A program made the position numbers and the translations under genes. A stretch of 64,000 nt of DNA from an uncultured Verrucomicrobiota bacterium. GTDB lineage: Bacteria > Verrucomicrobiota > Verrucomicrobiia > Verrucomicrobiales > DEV007. The notes under the pieces were generated by a model. It saw only the letters and a program-made list of their open reading frames with translations, was not told the DNA's origin and did no database searches. The stretch covers positions 62,001-126,000 of the forward strand of contig CACIUL010000001.1 in NCBI GenBank assembly GCA_902589825.1. The letters are read 5' to 3'. Of the stretch, positions 58,631 to 64,000 are shown piece after piece (within the stretch, counting starts at the first letter, position 1; every line of letters begins with the position of its first letter).

Positions 58631-60721
58631 CTATTTCTTCCTTAATTCACTGACGGTTTTGCGGAGTGCCTCCAGCTTATCTGTAAATTCGGGATCATAT
58701 TCCTTTAGTTGACGAGAAAGCCACGGATCGGTTTTGAATTCATCCAGGAGATATTCCATCCGACTGATCTTGCTCTCGATCTGGGCCTTGGCATCACCCT
58801 TGTTCAGGTCCTGCTCCAGAGCAGGCAGGTCAATCTGCATTTGCGCGATCCTGCGCTCCATTGCCTGGCGCTTGGCCGTTTCGCGCAAGGCCTTAATCTT
58901 TTCCTCGCTGGCCTGTTTGGCTTTCGCTGAATAGTTCATGCCCTCGGGAATGGGCCAATCGTCAGTCCTGAAGGTTGGCACCGGGATGCGCTCGCGACCG
59001 ACAAGGTTGCCGGTGGGCCAGTTTGCCCAACCATAGCGGGCAGCAACCGGTTCCTTGACCAAATCACTGCTTAGTTCAATACACCACTTGTTATCGAGCT
59101 TGGTCTCGCGTGCCTTGGCCGGATGCCAGTGGCTGTCTGCTCCTGCAATGACAAAGCCAAGAATGGGCGCCTTGCCCTCGCGTGGCATGGGTAATACCTG
59201 CCAGGAGGCATTGTTTTCAATATGCTTCCAGCGGTCATGCACCACCGGGTCCTGATCAAAGAAGACAAAAAGTTTATCATCTTTCTTTTTCATTTCGGTG
59301 AACTGGTTTCCACGGTGCACGACCTTTTTCCCATACACCCTGGCAAGTGCCCATAGTGAGGCGTATTCGGCCACCGGCAGTTTTTCAGCCGGGTGAATAT
59401 AGGAATTGCCGGTGGGATAAGTGGCAATCATGCCCGCATGCGGATCGTTTTTAAGCGCTCGGCGTTGGATGTCGCGAATAATGGCATAGCCCTCGGCCAC
59501 AGCCGCCAGCTCGGGTTCGATACCGAAAGTCCCCCAGCCGGGCTGACTGATACAGCCAAAGGGAAGGGTGTCATCACCAAAGGCTTTACGGAAGGATACC
59601 GGCACCTTGGGAAACGTGGACTCGTAGCGCGTCCAGCGCATAAAGTTGTTGTTCTCACCCTGGTAGTAGAGCACACCCCGCAGCCCCAGTTGTCGAATCG
59701 GCATCACGGTGGCGTTAAACAATCCGGCGGGCGGACTCCATCCGGCGCGGGCATCACCGGGTTTCTTGGGCAGGCGTAAACGCGGTTCCTTTTTTCCCTC
59801 GGCTTTGGCCTTGGCAACCTTGGCCACATGTTCTTTGCGTGCGGTATCACAGTTCTTTTCCCATGCCTTCATCAATTCGGCGACCTGTTTTGGGTTATCC
59901 CAGATGGCGGTTTGCGCATCGTGTTCGGCCAGCACCGTTTTCATGAGATTACCTTCGATGTTGTCCAGCTCTTCGCGCAGGCACCATGTTTGGCCCAGGG
60001 TTCCTCCGCGGGCGACATTGATGATTCCGACGGGCACCTTCAGGTATCGATGCAGGAACAATCCGTAAAGGTAGGGGACTGCAGAGAAGCGTAGTGCGTT
60101 TTGCGGAGAGCATTCCTGCCATTGAATTTTTTTGCGAACCTCGTCTAATGGCTTATACCACGAATCCTCCCAGGCGATGTAGCGCAGGCCCGGAAAATCC
60201 GCGGAGGCTGCTTCACGATCCTTCCGGTTGAAATTGCTCCACCCCATGTTGCTTTGCCCGGCGCAGAGCCAGATCTCCCCGATCAGCACATTTCGGGCCA
60301 CCGTTACTTTTTGGCCGGACTCAGCAATGAGCCAGGTGGGCTGGAAGCTGGCCTTTGCAGGAGGAAACTGCACACTCCAGCGACCGTCCTTTCCGGCCTT
60401 TGTATTGATTTTTTGGGTTTTCAGTCTGGGTGGATTTTTCTCCACATAACGCATCGTTACCGAGTAGGCATCATTGTCCTTTCCGGCGACGGCAGATTCA
60501 CCAAGCTTTTCCATAGCCGCGGCTCCCAGGGTCGCGTCCTGAGTGATGGTTACATTCACTTTCATTTCAGGGCTGGCCCACCCCCACAGGGTAATCGGCT
60601 TCTGCTGCTGCAAGACCATGTTGTCACTGATAATCTTGGCAAAGCGGATCTCCTCCGCATCCTGAGCAGTGACCGAGGAGACCAGGGAAAATGCCATTAA
60701 TATAGAGAGAATAGATTTCAT
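58631..60721 (-). CDS. Sialate O-acetylesterase-like (SASA) protein
   Basis: 'ISDNMVLQQQKPITLWGWASPEMKVNVTI...IGEIWLCAGQSNMGWSNFN...GVLYYQGENN'. Confidence 0.9.
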   Translation of the reverse strand: MKSILSILMAFSLVSSVTAQDAEEIRFAKIISDNMVLQQQKPITLWGWASPEMKVNVTITQDATLGAAAMEKLGESAVAGKDNDAYSVTMRYVEKNPPRLKTQKINTKAGKDGRWSVQFPPAKASFQPTWLIAESGQKVTVARNVLIGEIWLCAGQSNMGWSNFNRKDREAASADFPGLRYIAWEDSWYKPLDEVRKKIQWQECSPQNALRFSAVPYLYGLFLHRYLKVPVGIINVARGGTLGQTWCLREELDNIEGNLMKTVLAEHDAQTAIWDNPKQVAELMKAWEKNCDTARKEHVAKVAKAKAEGKKEPRLRLPKKPGDARAGWSPPAGLFNATVMPIRQLGLRGVLYYQGENNNFMRWTRYESTFPKVPVSFRKAFGDDTLPFGCISQPGWGTFGIEPELAAVAEGYAIIRDIQRRALKNDPHAGMIATYPTGNSYIHPAEKLPVAEYASLWALARVYGKKVVHRGNQFTEMKKKDDKLFVFFDQDPVVHDRWKHIENNASWQVLPMPREGKAPILGFVIAGADSHWHPAKARETKLDNKWCIELSSDLVKEPVAARYGWANWPTGNLVGRERIPVPTFRTDDWPIPEGMNYSAKAKQASEEKIKALRETAKRQAMERRIAQMQIDLPALEQDLNKGDAKAQIESKISRMEYLLDEFKTDPWLSRQLKEYDPEFTDKLEALRKTVSELRKK

Positions 60722-60792
60722 TATTTTCCGGTTGCTGGAGATGCTTATGATAGTTTGCATGGGAAAAATTTTTCAAATGGGTAAGACGTTTC

Positions 60793-61977
60793 TCATCGTT
60801 TCGGGGTAACCTTATCCCGATACGCATTCAATCTTTTAACCGAATCGTGCAGTCCGGGACGTTCTGTGAGATCTTTGCCAAAGAACCCCTGCTTAACGCC
60901 GGGCTTGCCGAATCCCTTCGGAGTATCCACTGGGTTGCACCAGAAGACGCCGACAATATAATCAGTGTCGAGTGTGGCCTTAACGTATTCAGAATATGAC
61001 TTGCCTGCGGCGACCGAATCTGCGGCTGGTTTCCAGCTGCGGATGTCTTTGTCGCCGTCCCTGAATCGAATGGCAAAGTCGCAGAGAAGAATAGGTTTGC
61101 CGGTTTGCTCGTAAATGGTGTCGAGCTGATCCTTGGGGAATCCTCCTCGGAATGGTGGTTGTATGGCGATGCCGTCGACGTAGGGGAGCATTTCCTCCAG
61201 AACCTCGGGAACGAGCGTGGTGAATTGATTGAACGCGCTTAAACCGAAACGCTCTCCGAAAACCAGTCGACCGGGGGCATGTTTACGCTGAGCTTGGCCA
61301 ACAACGCGAAAATACTCACGGGCGATGAGACGAAGGAAGGCCAAGTCGCGGGCTTTTCCTTCGTCACCATTCCACTGGGTTAGAAATTTTTGGTAGGCCT
61401 TTTGACCGGGTGCCTCCTTGGGCAAGTTCTGAATAAATTCCACCCAGTTGTTTCCGGAAGGATTATTCAGGGGCCAGGATGCGAGATCAGTCCAGCAGTA
61501 GCCGATGAGGTTGGGGTTGTTACGGCTACGAAGGCAATTTGCCTTCACTCCGTTCGTAAGCTTAGCCTGTACCTTGAGGTCGAAAACGTCAATGAATCGC
61601 ACGGCATTCTTGCCGCGGTAGTAGGAAATCGGCACGAGATGATTCCAGCTTTCGATGAAAGGCATGTCTTTACGGAGCGGTTCCGGGCAGCCGTATCCGT
61701 AGGCGTTGAAGCCGACTTCCTTGCACGCTTTCGAAAATTCTTCAAAATCGATATTGGCATCTAGGTTGCCGGCATGGGTAATTCCATGGGCAAAGAAGGG
61801 TTTGCCATTGGGCATGAAGAGCCAATGACGTCCCTTGATTTTTCCCAGAGTGATCTTCTCGGTTTTCCCTTTTTTTGCATTGAGCTTTGAGGTTTGAGCA
61901 AAGCTTTTGAAGCTGATGGTAATTACACTAAGAGAGAGCAGTACCTTGAAGAATCGGCTTGCTTGGCTTCGTTTCAT
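60793..61977 (-). CDS. Agarase-like/TIM-barrel glycosidase-like secreted protein
   Basis: 'GRHWLFMPNGKPFFAHGITHAG...CKEVGFNAYGYGCPEPLRKDMPFIESW...NNPNLIGYCWTDLASWPL...FGERFGLSAF...KPILLCDFAIRF'. Confidence 0.65.
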   Translation of the reverse strand: MKRSQASRFFKVLLSLSVITISFKSFAQTSKLNAKKGKTEKITLGKIKGRHWLFMPNGKPFFAHGITHAGNLDANIDFEEFSKACKEVGFNAYGYGCPEPLRKDMPFIESWNHLVPISYYRGKNAVRFIDVFDLKVQAKLTNGVKANCLRSRNNPNLIGYCWTDLASWPLNNPSGNNWVEFIQNLPKEAPGQKAYQKFLTQWNGDEGKARDLAFLRLIAREYFRVVGQAQRKHAPGRLVFGERFGLSAFNQFTTLVPEVLEEMLPYVDGIAIQPPFRGGFPKDQLDTIYEQTGKPILLCDFAIRFRDGDKDIRSWKPAADSVAAGKSYSEYVKATLDTDYIVGVFWCNPVDTPKGFGKPGVKQGFFGKDLTERPGLHDSVKRLNAYRDKVTPKR

Positions 61978-62032
61978 GAGAGCAGGTAATCTTTCATTAA
62001 AGGTTAGTGTGGTTTCATGTCTCTTCTTTCCG

Positions 62033-63046
62033 CTACCGGAATATTGCCATTACCTCGTTATCTGTCTGGCGTATAAAAGTGTCAAATTTTTGATAAAATT
62101 CAGCAAGTGACAAACCCATGTGTTTTTTGAATGCTGCTGATTTTCCGATGCGGGGAATGTCATAATACCAGTTTTTCAGGACGATGGCGGTATCAATTTG
62201 CTGCACATATACCAAGTATGCTGTCGCCCATGCTCCGAGCATATAGTAGACCTGAGCAGATGTTCCCGAATCCCAGTAACTTTCATTATACAATTGCCAA
62301 TCCTGCGTTGTGGCCAGGAACTCGTTGATGCCGGGACGACCAATGTTGGCGCCTGATTTTCTTAACTCCAGCATATAATCCTTGAAGTCTATAAGTCCAA
62401 GGTTCTCCATGAACTTGGCGGAACTGTAGGTCGCCATGCCTTCGGCTATCCACGAGTTGATATTTTTCTCGGATGTCCGCTCTTGTCTGGTATCACAATG
62501 TGCCATCTGGAAAACATGGTGATACTCGTGGAGAGCTCCCCATGTATTCTCAACCGGGTCCTTCTCTCTTCCTTTGGCGTTCGTCGTGACGTCCTCGTAG
62601 AGTATCGGTGGCTCCTGAGTCCAAGTCAGTCCGCCTTCAGCCTTGCCCGATAAAACAGACTTTATTTCGGTAGTGACGTTCTGACGATTGAGGAACTCCT
62701 TAACCTGTTCTTCCGCAGCGGGGAATCGGGGGCCCTTGTTGACCCGGGTCATGGCCCGCTGGCGATAAATTTCGCGAACACTTTGCTCGCTGTCAGGACC
62801 CAGCAGGTAGACGTAATACGGACCATAGTTGCCGAAGTAGTCGATGGCGTATTGCAGTCCGCGTTGATAATTTTTGACCAGCGTACCATCGGCATTGAGT
62901 CCGTCAGCAACAAACAAGATCGGCTCGACTGTTACGCTAGCTTCCACATTTGGAGAAGCAGGAGTATTGTCTTGTGATTGCGGTGAATTCTTCCCGACAC
63001 ACCCCACAAGCAACAAGGCGATAGCAATTGAGGCCAGTGTCTTCAT
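62033..63046 (-). CDS. Putative zinc metallopeptidase lipoprotein (HEYHH)
   Basis: 'ALHEYHHVFQMAHCDTRQERTSEKNINSWIAEGMATYSSAKF'; lipobox LLLVGC. Confidence 0.65.
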   Translation of the reverse strand: MKTLASIAIALLLVGCVGKNSPQSQDNTPASPNVEASVTVEPILFVADGLNADGTLVKNYQRGLQYAIDYFGNYGPYYVYLLGPDSEQSVREIYRQRAMTRVNKGPRFPAAEEQVKEFLNRQNVTTEIKSVLSGKAEGGLTWTQEPPILYEDVTTNAKGREKDPVENTWGALHEYHHVFQMAHCDTRQERTSEKNINSWIAEGMATYSSAKFMENLGLIDFKDYMLELRKSGANIGRPGINEFLATTQDWQLYNESYWDSGTSAQVYYMLGAWATAYLVYVQQIDTAIVLKNWYYDIPRIGKSAAFKKHMGLSLAEFYQKFDTFIRQTDNEVMAIFR

Positions 63047-63207
63047 TGGGAATGAGGCAGCATGACTGCCTCCTTGGGATATCACCAGCAATTTGTTTTT
63101 CCCTCTTGCCTGAGCGAAGTGATGCCCCCAGGGCTCAGCTCACAGGGGGTTGGTGATGTGACTCCCGATGGTCTTGATATGCGACCAGCGTTTCTCCAGT
63201 TGATTGG

Positions 63208-64000
63208 TCATGATGAAGATGGCATTTTGGCTTTGATCATCATGTCGGCATAAACCTTGGCATATCGATGCCCGAGCAGGATGCACGACTCACGGTCAAA
63301 ATGTACCTTGGCACGAGCAGCCGGGCTGCAGCCGGTGGATTCGACAAATCCAGTATGAGGTATTTTTTCCGGTAAGCTTCGAAGGATCTCCTTAATTCGA
63401 CTAATACGCGCTACCCGATCCGGTGCCTTGTGATCTTTGCCGGTGCCATAGAATTCCGCCAGGTTTCCGACGATGAAGGGCAATCTTAGGTTCCCAAGGT
63501 CCTTGCGGGTATCTTCAATCAGGCAATGCAGCCTCTTCTCATAGGCGTCGGTTCTCGTTTGCTCGACGGTGTCCGATTCCCCTTGATGCCACAGCACACC
63601 CTTTAGGGTCCCGGCTTGCATGGCAGCCTTTGCGTGACGGATGGCATCGCTGTAAATTTCAGATCCTTTGCCCAGTTGCTCGATGCTCCTGCCACCCCAG
63701 GCCATCGGAATCAATCCGACCACGATCCCGGGCTTATTAGCCACATAAGCCTCCGCAAAAGAGATGCCCGGCCCGAAGCGCTGTTTTTTATTGGGACGCC
63801 TGGGGTGCAGCGGATGGGCGCCGGGTGCCCACTTCGGCCCTGCTCCTTCTTTGGAATAAAGCATTTTAAGCACATGGGGAACCGGTTGGGTATCACCGGC
63901 TGCTAAGCCAACGCCTCCAGACATGTTTGACTGCCCCATCAGGAGGAAGAGATGGAAGTCCTCCTTGGAGGACGGAATATCCGCGGGTGCTCCGCCACTT
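63208..64000 (-). CDS. SASA-domain esterase, 5' end truncated by the window end
   Basis: The frame continues beyond the listed M: SGGAPADIPSSKEDFHLFLLMGQSNMSGGVGLA; 'GVLWHQGESDT'. Confidence 0.88.
   Translation of the reverse strand, partial: SGGAPADIPSSKEDFHLFLLMGQSNMSGGVGLAAGDTQPVPHVLKMLYSKEGAGPKWAPGAHPLHPRRPNKKQRFGPGISFAEAYVANKPGIVVGLIPMAWGGRSIEQLGKGSEIYSDAIRHAKAAMQAGTLKGVLWHQGESDTVEQTRTDAYEKRLHCLIEDTRKDLGNLRLPFIVGNLAEFYGTGKDHKAPDRVARISRIKEILRSLPEKIPHTGFVESTGCSPAARAKVHFDRESCILLGHRYAKVYADMMIKAKMPSSS

Noticed and set aside
1-64000. Prophage, integrative element or defence island
   Set aside because: No integrase, transposase, phage structural, restriction or CRISPR-associated protein is recognisable in the ORF translations.

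Overview
The window is a gene-dense accessory region from what looks like a PVC-group bacterium (Verrucomicrobiota, Lentisphaerota or Planctomycetota; inferred from family content, not proven). It is dominated by exported enzymes for sulfated and acetylated polysaccharides. I count nine type-I sulfatases, all with a Cys-type active-site core, and eight SASA/sialate O-acetylesterase-like (GQSN) proteins. Other contents are a PL1-like pectate lyase, a beta-helix protein, an agarase-like glycosidase, two PQQ-type beta-propellers, a ThuA protein, a double-NIPSNAP protein, an EEP-phosphatase fusion, a metallophosphoesterase, an M6-like protease, two related HEYxH putative metallopeptidases, a DUF1592/DUF1552 (cytochrome/Tat) pair, a DUF6288-like protein with a YdjY-like partner, a thrombospondin type-3 repeat protein, and one XylR-like AraC regulator. 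I saw no tRNA, rRNA, CRISPR array, transposase, SusC/SusD-type transporter or sulfatase-maturing enzyme. The most notable observations are: (i) a Cys-containing ~300-aa C-terminal module shared by an esterase and the DUF6288-like protein; (ii) a SASA series in which an extra domain is inserted just after the GQSN motif; (iii) two sulfatases with altered maturation motifs (CSPSL and CTASR); (iv) lysine-rich C-terminal tails on four sulfatases; (v) a duplicated sulfatase-pair/PQQ/peptidase module; (vi) several short ORFs and gene remnants missing from the ORF track; (vii) a candidate AraC-type operator with 21-bp-spaced half-sites. Family calls and similarities were made by eye from the translations; no database search was run.
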